From positions 4,652,501 to 4,716,500 of the forward strand of contig NZ_CP091110.1 of NCBI RefSeq assembly GCF_021560175.1: a stretch of 64,000 nt of DNA, read 5' to 3'. The DNA is from Neobacillus drentensis (GTDB taxonomy: Bacteria > Bacillota > Bacilli > Bacillales > Cytobacillaceae). A model generated the notes under the pieces. It ran no database searches. It had not been told where the DNA came from and saw only the letters and a list, made by a program, of their open reading frames with translations. Positions 37,791 through 49,288 of the stretch are shown piece after piece. Every line of letters starts with the position of its first letter. Positions within the stretch are counted from its first letter, which is position 1. A program made the position numbers and the translations under genes.

Positions 37791-39080
37791 CTACTCAATA
37801 AACTCAAATTCGAACTCTAACAACTTCACAATATCCCCATCTTTTGCCCCTCTTTGTCTTAAGGCATCATCAACGCCATAACCACGGAGCTGGCGTGCAA
37901 AACGGCGGATCGATTCTTCTCTTGAAAAGTCCGTCATCTTAAATAAGCGTTCGAGCTTCTCACCCGAGAGAACAAATGAGCCGTCTGGATCTCTCGTAAT
38001 GGTAAAGGCTTCAGGATCGGCCTCATGTTTATATAATACACGATGTACGCCCGTAACCTCTTCTTCATGCTCAAGCGGGAATTCTGGTGTCTGCTCAATT
38101 TTATCGGTAATCGCAAATAATAAATCTCTAAGACCTTTTCGTGTTAGGGCAGAAATAGGAAAAATCGGATAATCCTCTTCTAACTGCTCTTTAAACATCT
38201 TTAAGTTTTCCTCGGCATCCGGCATATCCATTTTATTTGCGACAATGATTTGCGGGCGCTCCGTTAATCTGAGGTTATATTCTTGTAATTCTTTATTAAT
38301 CGTCAAATAATCCTCAAATGGATCTCTGCCTTCTGTTGCTGCCATATCAATGACGTGAACAATCACCCTTGTCCGCTCAATATGCCGCAAAAATTGATGA
38401 CCGAGGCCAACACCTTCACTAGCACCTTCAATCAATCCCGGCAGGTCGGCCATAACAAAGCTTCGGCCATCTTCAGTTTCGACCATGCCAAGATTAGGAA
38501 CAATCGTCGTGAAGTGATATTCCGCAATTTTTGGCTTTGCCGATGACACGACTGATAATAAGGTCGACTTACCTACACTTGGGAAACCTACTAGACCTGC
38601 ATCAGCAAGGAGTTTCAACTCAAGAACAACATCCCGCTCTTGTCCTGGTTCACCATTTTCAGCAATCTCTGGTGCTGGATTTTGCGGGGTGGCAAAACGA
38701 GTATTTCCTCGTCCGCCGCGGCCGCCCTTGGCAATAACCGCCCGTTGGCCATGCTCGACTAAATCAGCGATGACCTCTTTTGTTTCAGCATCGAGGACTA
38801 CTGTTCCAGGCGGCACCTTGACAATCATATCATGAGCGCCCCTGCCATGCATTCCCTTCGACATGCCGTGTTCTCCGCGTTCTGCTTTAAAATGACGCTT
38901 ATATCGGAAATCCATTAGGGTGCGTAAGCCCTCATTCACTTCAAAAACGACATTGGCTCCCTTTCCGCCATCTCCACCGGCAGGACCACCATTTGGTACA
39001 TATTTTTCACGGCGAAAGGCAACCATACCATTTCCGCCGTCACCGCCTTTTACATATATCTTAACTTGATCGACAAACAT
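37791..39080 (-). CDS. obg: Obg GTPase (CgtA)
   Basis: Essential 50S-assembly and stress-linked GTPase, 429 aa. The Gly-rich Obg fold (about 1-158, [16 protein letters not shown]), the G domain with G1 GFPSVGKST (about 165-173), G3 [10 protein letters not shown]4 NKMD, and a C-terminal OCT domain (about 350-429). ATG 39080 ([13 protein letters not shown]) follows TGGAGGA by 5-7 bases; in-frame codons upstream overlap that site. Between spo0B and pheB as in B. subtilis. Confidence 0.97.
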   Translation of the reverse strand: MFVDQVKIYVKGGDGGNGMVAFRREKYVPNGGPAGGDGGKGANVVFEVNEGLRTLMDFRYKRHFKAERGEHGMSKGMHGRGAHDMIVKVPPGTVVLDAETKEVIADLVEHGQRAVIAKGGRGGRGNTRFATPQNPAPEIAENGEPGQERDVVLELKLLADAGLVGFPSVGKSTLLSVVSSAKPKIAEYHFTTIVPNLGMVETEDGRSFVMADLPGLIEGASEGVGLGHQFLRHIERTRVIVHVIDMAATEGRDPFEDYLTINKELQEYNLRLTERPQIIVANKMDMPDAEENLKMFKEQLEEDYPIFPISALTRKGLRDLLFAITDKIEQTPEFPLEHEEEVTGVHRVLYKHEADPEAFTITRDPDGSFVLSGEKLERLFKMTDFSREESIRRFARQLRGYGVDDALRQRGAKDGDIVKLLEFEFEFIE

Positions 39081-39116
39081 CTTATTCCTCCAGTCTTGCA
39101 CATAAATAAATTGAAA

Positions 39117-39662
39117 TTAAACCGAGTTATTTTTCAGCATTGGCATAAATAACTCGAGGGAGAGTTCCGTTTCTGTAAATTCCTTGATCGACAAATCAAA
39201 CGATTTATCAGACAAGAAGCTCTCAATCAGTTCTCTGTTAGTTATTATCCCGCTAAAATCAAAAAAGAAACGAACACCGTCTGATTGCGGTTCTATGGTA
39301 ATTGATAAATTATTTTCTTGAAATGGCTCAATGGCCTGATTCAAACTGCCAAAAAAGGTATGTGTCCATTTCGTCACAGCCAGATCATTAATTTTTGAGG
39401 CATCTGGATCAAACATCACCTCATATTCCAGCTTAAAGGAAGGATTTTCCCAGTTCGATTTTAAAAGCAGCGCTGCAAATAAAGGCATATGTAAATTTGA
39501 TAGTTTGGTCTCATGCTGGGTCTCAATTACGATTTCGTCAATCACTTGTTTTGCACGGTCAATCCGATTCAAATCCAGATTTCCTTTAATCAGCTGCAGC
39601 TTATTTAGCCAATCATGTCGTGAGTGCCGCAGCACCTCCACGATATCCCATTCTTTCCCCAT
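39117..39662 (-). CDS. spo0B: Sporulation initiation phosphotransferase Spo0B
   Basis: Phosphorelay protein passing phosphate from Spo0F to Spo0A, 181 aa. The phosphoacceptor His is in HSRHDWLNKLQLIKGN (second His, about residue 17), within an antiparallel helical pair that forms the four-helix dimer. The C-terminal half is a degenerate kinase-like domain. ATG 39662 follows GGGAG by 7 bases; the in-frame start ten codons upstream lacks a site. Upstream of obg, the conserved order. Confidence 0.93.
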   Translation of the reverse strand: MGKEWDIVEVLRHSRHDWLNKLQLIKGNLDLNRIDRAKQVIDEIVIETQHETKLSNLHMPLFAALLLKSNWENPSFKLEYEVMFDPDASKINDLAVTKWTHTFFGSLNQAIEPFQENNLSITIEPQSDGVRFFFDFSGIITNRELIESFLSDKSFDLSIKEFTETELSLELFMPMLKNNSV

Positions 39663-39815
39663 ATGTACACTCCCACATTTAAGTGTTGACACTGTTTGCT
39701 GTTAGTATATCAAAAAAACATACATGAGTAGACTTTTTTGTATAAGAAAAGTTTTTTAGAGGCAAAAAGAGCTTTCTAAGAAGATTTTATGAGTGAGGTC
39801 TTTATTGCAAAAAGA

Positions 39816-39842
39816 AAACTCTAACCAATCAGGTTAGAGTTT
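39816..39842 (-). terminator. Terminator of rplU-prp-rpmA
   Basis: AAACTCTAACC, 5-base loop, GGTTAGAGTTT, followed on the minus strand by TTCTTTTTG; 12 bases after the rpmA stop. Confidence 0.88.
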
Positions 39843-39854
39843 CTGATGAATTGC

Positions 39855-40497
<643 letters not shown>

Positions 40498-40512
40498 CTA
40501 TTTTCCAACACC

Positions 40513-40821
40513 TTATGCGTTGATTTTTTCGATGACAACTTTAGTGTAAGGTTGACGATGACCTTGCTTCTTACGGTTGTTTTTCTTCGCTTTGTACTTG
40601 AAAACAATGATTTTCTTCGCACGGCCTTGTTTTTCAACTTTAGCTGTAACAGTAGCGCCTGCAACAACAGGACTTCCAACTTTTACAGTTTCACCGCCAA
40701 CGAAAAGAACCTTGTCAAAAGTAACTGTTTCACCAGCTTCAACATCTAATTTTTCGATGTAGATAGCTTGGCCTTCTTCAACTTTTAATTGCTTACCGCC
40801 AGTTTCGATAATTGCGTACAT
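40513..40821 (-). CDS. rplU: 50S ribosomal protein L21
   Basis: 102 aa with [14 protein letters not shown] at the N terminus and the C-terminal [18 protein letters not shown] motif. ATG 40821 follows AAGGAGG by 8 bases; an in-frame codon three triplets upstream falls in that site. Preceded by the L21 leader RNA. Confidence 0.98.
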   Translation of the reverse strand: MYAIIETGGKQLKVEEGQAIYIEKLDVEAGETVTFDKVLFVGGETVKVGSPVVAGATVTAKVEKQGRAKKIIVFKYKAKKNNRKKQGHRQPYTKVVIEKINA

Positions 40822-40931
40822 GAACTGCACCTCCTTATAAACTCAGACTCGCCAAATACAGGCGCTTATGCATATGCAAAAGTCTTATTACCTGCATTGT
40901 GCGGTTGTAGCACGGGTGCTACAAACATAAC
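40822..40931 (-). promoter_or_regulatory. L21 leader RNA
   Basis: About 110-nt 5' UTR of rplU. It contains a strong hairpin GTAGCACCCGTGCTAC (40918-40903) and a second element with TTTGCATATGCA and GCGCCTGTATTTGGCG (about 40865-40848). This matches the position and general form of the Firmicutes L21 leader, thought to mediate ribosomal protein autoregulation. Confidence 0.8.
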
Positions 40932-40937
40932 ATTAAG

Positions 40938-40967
40938 ATACTAACATAGATTAATTGAATGTGTCAA
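40938..40967 (-). promoter_or_regulatory. Sigma-A promoter of rplU operon
   Basis: Minus strand -35 TTGACA (40967-40962), 18-bp spacer, -10 TAGTAT (40943-40938). Confidence 0.8.
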
Positions 40968-40990
40968 TAGCCATTTGGGCACTTCATCGG

Positions 40991-42448
40991 TCAGAGCTGT
41001 TCCTTTTTCGAAAGTTCTTCATCATCACCAAACTGCTTTAGCTGATAAAAATGGGGTAAATCAGGCTGAAGCGTAAAATATAGTTTCAGCTGAAGAAGTT
41101 CCTCTAACACCTTTCTGTGGGCCTCATGTGTTCCAAGCAGCGCTTCCTTTACCTCTGGGGTTGTCCCAATCAGGATGGCCTCAAAATCGGAGCTGCGGTG
41201 CTCTAACAGCTCTCGTTCAAGCCGGAAGGCAACCGTTTCTGGACTAAGGATGCGGCCAGTGCCCTCGCAGACCGGACATTTCACCTTTAGGGCTTCTGAT
41301 AAGGTCACCTTTGTCTTTTTCCTTGTCAGTTGAAGGATGCCAAGTTCTGTAAACCCGATGATTTTGGTTCTTCGCTCATCTTTATTTAATTCTAATTCCA
41401 CTGTATCGAGAATAGTTTGCTTGTCCTGCTCCCGAGTCATATCGATACAATCAATCAAAACAATTCCGCCAATATCACGGAGACGAAGCTGTCTGACAAT
41501 TTCTTTCGCTGCAAGCTGGTTGGTTTTAAGGACCGTTTCACCGTAGTCGATCTTGCCGGAAAATTTCCCTGTGTTCACATCGATAATCGTTAACGCTTCT
41601 GTCTCATCAAATATCAGGTATGCCCCATGGTCAAGCCAAACGACCCGCTTTAACGCCTTGTCAATTTCATGCTCGACTTTACTGCTTGAAAATATATTCT
41701 CTTTGCCGTTGTAAAAGCTAAGCTTGGTATGATCGTTTACCTTTTCGAGAACATTTTTTAGAGAAAGATCGTCAACAATGATTTCACCTGATTTCATCCG
41801 GGCAGCTTGGGTGATAACCATTTCAATAAAGGTGTCCTTTTGAAAAATCATTCCGGGCTTTTTTTGGACAGACGCTTTTTGTAACAGTTCTTGGTATTGT
41901 TCTCTTAACATTTGAAGTTCAGCGGCGATTTCCTCTTCTGAACTATAGATTCCTGATGTCCGAAAGATCATCCCTTCTTCTTCTGTTTTTAACTTTGTGC
42001 CAATTTTGCGCAAGGTCGTTTTCTTAGATTCATGGGCAATTTTCTTTGATACCGCCACATACCGCCCTTGCGGCATATAGACAAGATGATTTCCCTCTAT
42101 CTCTATGATTCCTTTGACTTTTGGACCTTTTGTGCCTGTCGCATCCTTCTCAACCTGGACGAGCATTTTTTCGCCTTGATGGACATAGGAGGTGACGTTC
42201 TTTTGTTGATCCTTGGATTGAACGAACGAGGGGAGAACATTGCGGTGCAAATAAGCATTTTTCTCCTCGCCGATATCAATGAAGGCAGCGTTCATACCTG
42301 GCAGCACCTTTGTAACGGTCCCTAAATAAATATTACCGACCAGCGAACGATGTTCAGGTCGGTCGATGACAATATTTTCAACACGGTTTTCCCTTAGGTA
42401 AGCAAATCTCTTTTCCCGTGAATGATAGTTTACAATTAATCGTTCCAA
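40991..42448 (-). CDS. rng: Ribonuclease E/G family endoribonuclease
   Basis: 485 aa. N-terminal S1 domain (about 35-130, GNIYLGTVTKVLPGMNAAFIDI), the catalytic RNase E/G core with metal-binding Asp in TIIDVNTGKFSG and IVLIDCIDM, and the zinc-link CPVCEGTGRI near residue 397. Start TTG 42448 (MERLIVNYHS) follows GAGGACG. B. subtilis lacks this gene next to rplU; many other Bacillaceae have it there. Confidence 0.92.
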   Translation of the reverse strand: MERLIVNYHSREKRFAYLRENRVENIVIDRPEHRSLVGNIYLGTVTKVLPGMNAAFIDIGEEKNAYLHRNVLPSFVQSKDQQKNVTSYVHQGEKMLVQVEKDATGTKGPKVKGIIEIEGNHLVYMPQGRYVAVSKKIAHESKKTTLRKIGTKLKTEEEGMIFRTSGIYSSEEEIAAELQMLREQYQELLQKASVQKKPGMIFQKDTFIEMVITQAARMKSGEIIVDDLSLKNVLEKVNDHTKLSFYNGKENIFSSSKVEHEIDKALKRVVWLDHGAYLIFDETEALTIIDVNTGKFSGKIDYGETVLKTNQLAAKEIVRQLRLRDIGGIVLIDCIDMTREQDKQTILDTVELELNKDERRTKIIGFTELGILQLTRKKTKVTLSEALKVKCPVCEGTGRILSPETVAFRLERELLEHRSSDFEAILIGTTPEVKEALLGTHEAHRKVLEELLQLKLYFTLQPDLPHFYQLKQFGDDEELSKKEQL

Positions 42449-42486
42449 TGAAACGTCCTCACTTTACAACTTTCTTTAATCGAAGA

Positions 42487-42513
42487 AGAAGCGCTCGTGA
42501 ACCGGGCGCTTCT
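42487..42513 (-). terminator. Possible hairpin after spoIVFB
   Basis: AGAAGCGC, 11-base loop, GCGCTTCT; on the minus strand the tail is only TCTTC. The better T run is on the plus strand. It may weakly end spoIVF transcription. Confidence 0.4.
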
Positions 42514-42533
42514 CGCTTTTTTATTATTATACC

Positions 42534-43403
42534 CTAATAGTATGAAAAAAGAAGGTCGCTGATTTTATCGGTTAACCGTTTTTCGGAAAAATAGGCGTGA
42601 AGGAGCTCGTTCTCATCCAGTTTTCCGGTTTCCCGTCCATCCGCCTCGACGATAATGGGATGCTTGCAGCCGCGCTGAAATTTTTCGAGAACATGAATGA
42701 CCAAGTCCCCTTCATTCGCTTGGATGGGCTTCAAAATGTCAGGAGTCGCCTTTTTCCCATAATAACGCTCAAGTAAAAACCTCATAAAGATATAACGCCG
42801 CTGTTTCCATTCATGATAAAGCGAAAAAAAGAGGAAAAAGATTACTACCCAAACATTCAAATGCATGGGTGCTGTGAATAAAATCAGCACCGAAAACAAG
42901 CTTAAGCAGCATAGAGAAATCAGTAATGTCAATTGATGGGCTCGTGGAAATGAATCTTTTAAGGAGAGCAGTAAAAATACGAGCTTGCCCCCATCAAGCG
43001 GCCAAACTGGGAATAGATTAAAAACAAAGATCATCAGATTATAATTAAGAAAAAGATGAAATAAATCTTCTGGAAGCAGTTGGAGAGTAAATAAGAGATA
43101 AGCGAGCCCCACCATCCAGACATGCTGCAGCGGCCCGGCAAGCACCACAATCGTCTCTTCCTTTAAAGGACGATTACCATGCTCATCCATTTCCGCTACC
43201 CCGCCAAATGGAAGCAAGGAAATTTTTTTGATTCGCCAGGAAAAAAAAGAAGCCGCAGCAGCATGCCCCATCTCATGTATAAAAATAATTCCAAGCAGCA
43301 TCGAGACTTCGAGGAAATGGGCTGTAGCAATCGATAAGGCAATCACAATCCACAATAACGGATGGATCGAAATCAGTCTTAGGAGTGTAATCATCCTAGT
43401 CAA
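42534..43403 (-). CDS. spoIVFB: Site-2 protease SpoIVFB (pro-sigma-K processing)
   Basis: Intramembrane zinc metalloprotease that cleaves pro-sigma-K in the mother cell, 289 aa. The HExxH motif lies in IIFIHEMGHAAAA (about 40-52) and the third ligand in FPVWPLDGGKL (about 132-142). About six membrane segments and a C-terminal CBS-like domain (about 215-289). The start is TTG 43403, overlapping the spoIVFA stop by 8 bp, 6 bases after AGGTGA. Confidence 0.94.
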   Translation of the reverse strand: MTRMITLLRLISIHPLLWIVIALSIATAHFLEVSMLLGIIFIHEMGHAAAASFFSWRIKKISLLPFGGVAEMDEHGNRPLKEETIVVLAGPLQHVWMVGLAYLLFTLQLLPEDLFHLFLNYNLMIFVFNLFPVWPLDGGKLVFLLLSLKDSFPRAHQLTLLISLCCLSLFSVLILFTAPMHLNVWVVIFFLFFSLYHEWKQRRYIFMRFLLERYYGKKATPDILKPIQANEGDLVIHVLEKFQRGCKHPIIVEADGRETGKLDENELLHAYFSEKRLTDKISDLLFSYY

Positions 43404-44190
43404 AGCGAATCACCTGGATCGGATCGATAAAATTATCGTCTTTTTTAATGGCAAAATAATATTTTCCTTTTGTCTTATCCTCCCCTGCAGAGGTCGAAAC
43501 CGTTCCAACTACGTCTCTCTTTCCGACATACTCATACAGTTTCACTTTCACTTCGTCCAAATTGCCATACCATGTTTCTGATTTGTCAGAGTGCTGGATA
43601 ATGACCGTTTTGCCAATCCCTTCTTTCACCCCCGCAAACGTAACGAGACCATCATTAATCGCTTGAACCGGGGCACCCTTGCTTGTTTCAATCATGATTC
43701 CCTGGCCATTTTTTTCGAAGTTTTCAAGAATCTTCCCCATGGCCGGAACAGAAAGATTTTGATTATCTGCCACTGTTTTATTATCTGACGTTTTTTCGTC
43801 AGTAAAAGGCAGCAGGGCTAATGGTTTACCAAACTTCTCTTCGTACCAATTGGATACCACGGCAAACTTAAAGTCCTTATCCATTTGACTTGTGATGAAA
43901 TCCCGAGCCGGCTCAAGTTTTCCGGTATGATTGCGAAAGAGAATGGCCACCGCTAAGAAGAGAAGTGCTGAAGCTAAGATTTTGAAAAAGAAGACCTCTT
44001 TTTTAAAGAGAGGGTGTCCGGCGTCACCGCCACCGGTGTCGGAAGGACTCGTATACTTAAAATCATCATGCTCATCATACCCTGGCCAAGTAATCTGGCG
44101 TTCAGGACTTGACGAATTTGCATTGGTACCTTGTTCCTTTTTTCTTTTGGCGATTCGCCGCCGTATTTCTTCCGGTGTAGACCGCGCCAT
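43396..44190 (-). CDS. spoIVFA: SpoIVFA, regulator of SpoIVFB
   Basis: Holds SpoIVFB inactive in a membrane complex with BofA, 264 aa, same length as in B. subtilis. A basic N terminus (EEIRRRIAKRKKEQG), one membrane segment (about 66-85), and a C-terminal LytM/M23-like domain (about 150-260) lacking the usual zinc HxH motif, so no peptidase activity is expected. I chose ATG 44190 (MARSTPEEIR) by homology; other in-frame starts are at 44196 and 44253. Confidence 0.9.
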   Translation of the reverse strand: MARSTPEEIRRRIAKRKKEQGTNANSSSPERQITWPGYDEHDDFKYTSPSDTGGGDAGHPLFKKEVFFFKILASALLFLAVAILFRNHTGKLEPARDFITSQMDKDFKFAVVSNWYEEKFGKPLALLPFTDEKTSDNKTVADNQNLSVPAMGKILENFEKNGQGIMIETSKGAPVQAINDGLVTFAGVKEGIGKTVIIQHSDKSETWYGNLDEVKVKLYEYVGKRDVVGTVSTSAGEDKTKGKYYFAIKKDDNFIDPIQVIRFD

Positions 44191-44260
44191 ACCCATCAAC
44201 CCTTTTCCTGCTTTTTGTACAAGTTTATGTGCGAAGAAGGACGAGTATGACAAACATTAA

Positions 44261-44290
44261 AAAGCCTGTCCGCAATTAAAACGGACAGGC
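44261..44290 (-). terminator. Terminator of minCD
   Basis: GCCTGTCCG (44264-44272), 9-base loop, CGGACAGGC (44282-44290), then TTTTT on the minus strand; just after the minD stop. Confidence 0.9.
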
Positions 44291-44297
44291 TCCAAAA

Positions 44298-45101
44298 TTA
44301 TCTAACACCAAAAAACTTTTTAAGTTTAGTAAAAACACCTTTGTTTGCTTCCTCAAGCGGCTGAAGCGGAATGGATTCCCCTAAAATTCTTCTGGCGATA
44401 TTCCGGTAGGCAATCGATGCCTTGCTAGTTGGATTAAGGGCAATCGGCTCACCATGATTAGAAGCTTTGATAACCTCTTCATCGTCAGCGACAATTCCAA
44501 TCAATTCGATCGATAAATGCTGGGTAATTTCATCAATGTCAAGCATATCGCCAGTCTTCATCATATGATTGCGAATCCGGTTGACGACTAATTTCGGTGC
44601 TTCCATATTCTTTTGCTTTTCTAAAAGACCGATAATCCGGTCGGCATCACGGACAGCTGATACCTCAGGCGTTGTGACCACAATCGCTTTATCAGCACCC
44701 GCGATTGCATTTTGAAAGCCCTGTTCAATCCCGGCAGGGCAATCAATAATAATATAATCATAGTCTTGCTTTAATTCGAGAATAAGTTCTTTCATTTGTT
44801 CCGGTTTTACGGCTGATTTATCAACCGTTTGTGCCGCCGGAAGTAAATATAATAAACCGTCAAATCGTTTATCTTTCACCAACGCTTGATGGACTTTACA
44901 TCTTTTCTCTACCACATCCACCAGGTCATAAATAATCCTGTTTTCCAATCCCATGACAACATCCAAATTTCGAAGACCGATGTCTGTATCCACTAAGCAT
45001 ACCTTTTTGCCTTGAAGGGCCAAAGAAGTCCCAATATTAGCAGAAGTAGTGGTTTTACCCACTCCGCCCTTACCGGATGTAATTACGATTGCCTCTCCCA
45101 C
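44298..45101 (-). CDS. minD: Septum site-determining ATPase MinD
   Basis: Membrane-associated ParA-family ATPase that recruits MinC, 267 aa. Deviant Walker A TSGKGGVGKTTTSANIG (about 8-24), DCPAGIEQGF switch II, and a C-terminal amphipathic membrane-targeting helix (FTKLKKFFGVR). Immediately follows minC with no gap. Confidence 0.97.
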   Translation of the reverse strand: MGEAIVITSGKGGVGKTTTSANIGTSLALQGKKVCLVDTDIGLRNLDVVMGLENRIIYDLVDVVEKRCKVHQALVKDKRFDGLLYLLPAAQTVDKSAVKPEQMKELILELKQDYDYIIIDCPAGIEQGFQNAIAGADKAIVVTTPEVSAVRDADRIIGLLEKQKNMEAPKLVVNRIRNHMMKTGDMLDIDEITQHLSIELIGIVADDEEVIKASNHGEPIALNPTSKASIAYRNIARRILGESIPLQPLEEANKGVFTKLKKFFGVR

Positions 45102-45782
45102 CTAAAGTCCCCCTTCGAATCTGTTTAAATTAGGCCTTACATGAACTAAAACTTGTAATCTATCAACAATGATCTTCCGGTCCTCATCTATGTATGCACA
45201 TTCCATTTCTCGCGGTTCATTGTTTTCTGCATGATCTGGTGCGCTATTAATTTGATCACTAATTCGAAGCTGTGATGGTTTCATACTAGAAGCGGCAATT
45301 ACAGCCTCATCGTTGCCATAGCAGCCAGCATGCGCTACACCTTTTAATGTTCCCATTATAAAAATATTTCCACCGGCGATAACGGTACCACCAGGGTTAA
45401 CATCTCCAATTAATAATAAATCACCAGGGGCTTCCAGAACTTGCCCTGAACGAATAATTTTCGAAACAGTCCTAACCTCATTTTCAGTTTTTAACTGTTT
45501 AGCCTCTTCCAGCGTAATGACATTCGAAACAATCGCATCGACATCCAAGTTCCTCTTTTGAAGAATAAGCTGCTTTAACTCTTCATGCTGCTCCGAGGTT
45601 ATATAGCGGTTACCTATATTAACTTTTACCGAAATTAAATTGCGCTCATCTTGCATCCGCGAGTTTGCCGAAAGTTTTTCATCCAGTTCCTTTTTTAGTT
45701 CCTGATAGGAACATGTATCATCAAGATGAAGGACAAGACCTTCCTTCGTACCTTTTATTGTAACATTTTGCCGCTTTTTCAT
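45102..45782 (-). CDS. minC: Septum formation inhibitor MinC
   Basis: FtsZ assembly inhibitor, 226 aa. N-terminal FtsZ-interacting domain (about 1-100) and a C-terminal beta-helix (about 105-215) with [20 protein letters not shown] and [15 protein letters not shown], the MinD-binding part. Downstream of mreBCD. Confidence 0.95.
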   Translation of the reverse strand: MKKRQNVTIKGTKEGLVLHLDDTCSYQELKKELDEKLSANSRMQDERNLISVKVNIGNRYITSEQHEELKQLILQKRNLDVDAIVSNVITLEEAKQLKTENEVRTVSKIIRSGQVLEAPGDLLLIGDVNPGGTVIAGGNIFIMGTLKGVAHAGCYGNDEAVIAASSMKPSQLRISDQINSAPDHAENNEPREMECAYIDEDRKIIVDRLQVLVHVRPNLNRFEGGL

Positions 45783-45924
45783 GGAGAATTTTTCACCTCA
45801 TAATAAGAAAACAGTTTAGGAATAGTTCTCTTAGGACCTATTCCCATCAAAAAATACAGACATTTAATACAAATTCGACACGAAGGCTCCATTCTCCTTT
45901 TTTAAAAGAAAACAAAGTACTAGA

Positions 45925-46443
45925 CTATTCAGCCCGCATTGCATCCATATGTTTTTCAAACAATCTTTTTAAAGGATACCCAGCGATCATCACAAATAGC
46001 GCATTTAAGATAAGAGTTGGGTAAAAGCGCAAATGAAGATAGCTCATAAAATCCATGTCCGTCACATGGATCAGATGGTCCATTTCATAGACGCCCACTT
46101 CCAATAACGCAATCCCAACAATCGTGATTAGGATAGCGACGAAAAAATTATTTTGCAGGATATTCAGGATTTTGGAAGTTAGATACGCAATAAATGGAAA
46201 AAGGAAAAGGTATATACCAATGATTTCAATATAGACAATATCAAACAAAAGCCCAAAGATGGCTGCATAAATAATTCCTTGTTTTCTGCTTACAAATATC
46301 GTTAGAAATAATAAAGCAGCAAAAAGAAAGTGCGGCGCAATGATTTTATTTTCACCCAAAAGATCCGTTGGAACATATTGGACAAATAAGCTTTCTAAAA
46401 TAAACAAAAACAGAAACAAAAGAGGAAGAAGGAATTTTTTCAC
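45925..46443 (-). CDS. mreD: Rod shape-determining protein MreD
   Basis: 172 aa, five or six hydrophobic segments, the typical MreD integral membrane protein. The 4-bp overlap with mreC couples them. Part of the elongasome operon mreB-mreC-mreD. Confidence 0.92.
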   Translation of the reverse strand: MKKFLLPLLFLFLFILESLFVQYVPTDLLGENKIIAPHFLFAALLFLTIFVSRKQGIIYAAIFGLLFDIVYIEIIGIYLFLFPFIAYLTSKILNILQNNFFVAILITIVGIALLEVGVYEMDHLIHVTDMDFMSYLHLRFYPTLILNALFVMIAGYPLKRLFEKHMDAMRAE

Positions 46444-47321
46444 GATCCCGTCTCCTTCCCTGATGTTGTATCTGTAGTTACCGACTGAGCCATTACTCTT
46501 TTCGTGACGATGACTGTTTTAATATCATAAAAATCAGCCCCTGGTTTTACCAAAGCCGTTTGGTTTAATCCATATTGATCCTGTTTTACTTCGACCACTT
46601 TTCCGATCATTAAGCCCTTTGGAAAAACATCCCCTAACCCAGAGGTGATGACGGTCTGTCCTTTATCAATTTTTGCACCAGAAGGAATGGCTTTGACCTG
46701 AAGTAATTTTTTCTCGCTGTCATAGCCTTCTACCAGTCCATATACATTCGTTTTTCCTTGCACAATGGCAGAGATCCGGTTCTTCGGATCCATGGAACTC
46801 ATCAGCTGTACGGTCGAGCTAAATTGAGTCACATTCTTTACTTTTCCAATCAAGCCGTTGGCTGTGACAACTGCCATGTTTTTCTTCACACCGTTTAATT
46901 TACCTTTGTCGATTATAATCATTTCATGCCAACGATCAGGATTTCTTCCAATCACAGTAGCTGGAAGTGGTTCATAATCTCGCAGGGTCTTCTTTTCACC
47001 GAGAACATCACGCAGTTCTTTATTGTCGTTCTTCAGCTCCTGAACCTGTGCTTCAAGGCTGGCAACATTTTCAACCCGTGATTTTAATTCTTTATTCTCT
47101 TCGTAAGTGTTCGTCAGGTCCTGGAGATTTTCAAAAAAGCCTGCAACATAGTTGGTAGGCTTTGAAACCAAGGATTGAACCCAGCCGGTTGTATCTTTGA
47201 CAAATTGCTCCGGCCAGGATAGTTTGCTTCTCTCCCTTAAAGAAAACCCAATCAATGCCACGAGAACAATAATGCTGACAAGTAATAGAATCAGTCGTTT
47301 ATTCATAAAGAACTGTGGCAT
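46440..47321 (-). CDS. mreC: Rod shape-determining protein MreC
   Basis: 293 aa bitopic protein: membrane helix (about 8-24), coiled coil (about 65-105, with leucine heptads), then an extracellular double beta-barrel domain (about 115-275; GLIGKVKNVTQFSSTVQL, GDVFPKGLMIGKV). ATG 47321 follows AAGAGGTG by 7 bases. Links MreB to wall synthases. Confidence 0.95.
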   Translation of the reverse strand: MPQFFMNKRLILLLVSIIVLVALIGFSLRERSKLSWPEQFVKDTTGWVQSLVSKPTNYVAGFFENLQDLTNTYEENKELKSRVENVASLEAQVQELKNDNKELRDVLGEKKTLRDYEPLPATVIGRNPDRWHEMIIIDKGKLNGVKKNMAVVTANGLIGKVKNVTQFSSTVQLMSSMDPKNRISAIVQGKTNVYGLVEGYDSEKKLLQVKAIPSGAKIDKGQTVITSGLGDVFPKGLMIGKVVEVKQDQYGLNQTALVKPGADFYDIKTVIVTKRVMAQSVTTDTTSGKETGS

Positions 47322-47380
47322 GATTATACACCTCTTTTTTCTATATAGATAAGAAAGTAGTAGTCTTAAAAAGCTCTTGC

Positions 47381-48442
<1,062 letters not shown>

Positions 48443-48566
48443 CTATAGGCAGGTAATCACCTTAATTATCATGTCTTTTTTCGTACTATTTAAATGATTA
48501 CTTTAAAAAACAATCCTAAAAAATCATACCCAATATTATATCCTAACGTCAAATAATATCCTAGTG

Positions 48567-49256
48567 TTATAAATAACCTTTTTCTTTAAGACTTACAAAC
48601 TTGTTTTCGCCGATGATCAAATGATCGAGGAGGTCGATGCCAATGATCTTTCCACACTCGACAAGACGCTTCGTAACATCAATGTCTTCTTTGCTTGGTG
48701 TCGGGTCGCCGCTGGGATGGTTATGCAGGGCAATTATTGATGCGGCGGAGCGCTTTAAGGCTTCGCGGAACACCTCCCGAGGGTGTACGATCGAGGCATT
48801 TAAACTGCCGATAAAAACGGTTTGTTTATGGATGACCTGATTTTTCGTGTTTAAAAACAAACAGACGAAATGTTCTTGGGTCAAGAAGCGCATATCGTTC
48901 ATGACATACTTCGCTCCGTCTTCCGGTGAGCGGATTACATAGCGGTCTGTGTAATTAAGATTAGCAATCCTTCGTCCAATTTCAACCGCAGCAAGAATTT
49001 GAATCGCTTTAGCTGCACCAATCCCTTTGATTTCCGTCATTTCTTCTAAGGTTGCCCCCTTTAACATCCGCAGCCCTTCAAAATGAGTTAATAGGCGATT
49101 CGATAATTGCAGCACAGATTCATCTTTAGTGCCAGTTCTGAGAAGGATTGCAATCAGTTCATGATTCGATAAGCTTTGCGGTCCATGGGTTTTAAACCGC
49201 TCTCTTGGCCGTTCATCCTGCGGAAAATCATGGATCATCATGGTATTTGTAGACAC
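48567..49256 (-). CDS. radC: RadC/JAB-domain protein
   Basis: 229 aa. N-terminal HhH-like helices (about 20-85) and a C-terminal JAB/MPN-like metalloprotease fold with HNHPSGDPTPSKED (about 174-187), including the His pair, Ser and Asp of the JAMM motif. Function in DNA repair is not established for the family. Start GTG 49256 follows GGGAGG by 7 bases. Between maf and mreB as in B. subtilis (ysxA). Confidence 0.94.
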   Translation of the reverse strand: MSTNTMMIHDFPQDERPRERFKTHGPQSLSNHELIAILLRTGTKDESVLQLSNRLLTHFEGLRMLKGATLEEMTEIKGIGAAKAIQILAAVEIGRRIANLNYTDRYVIRSPEDGAKYVMNDMRFLTQEHFVCLFLNTKNQVIHKQTVFIGSLNASIVHPREVFREALKRSAASIIALHNHPSGDPTPSKEDIDVTKRLVECGKIIGIDLLDHLIIGENKFVSLKEKGYL

Positions 49257-49288
49257 TTATTTTCCTCCCTTTTTAGTGGGAGTCTTTT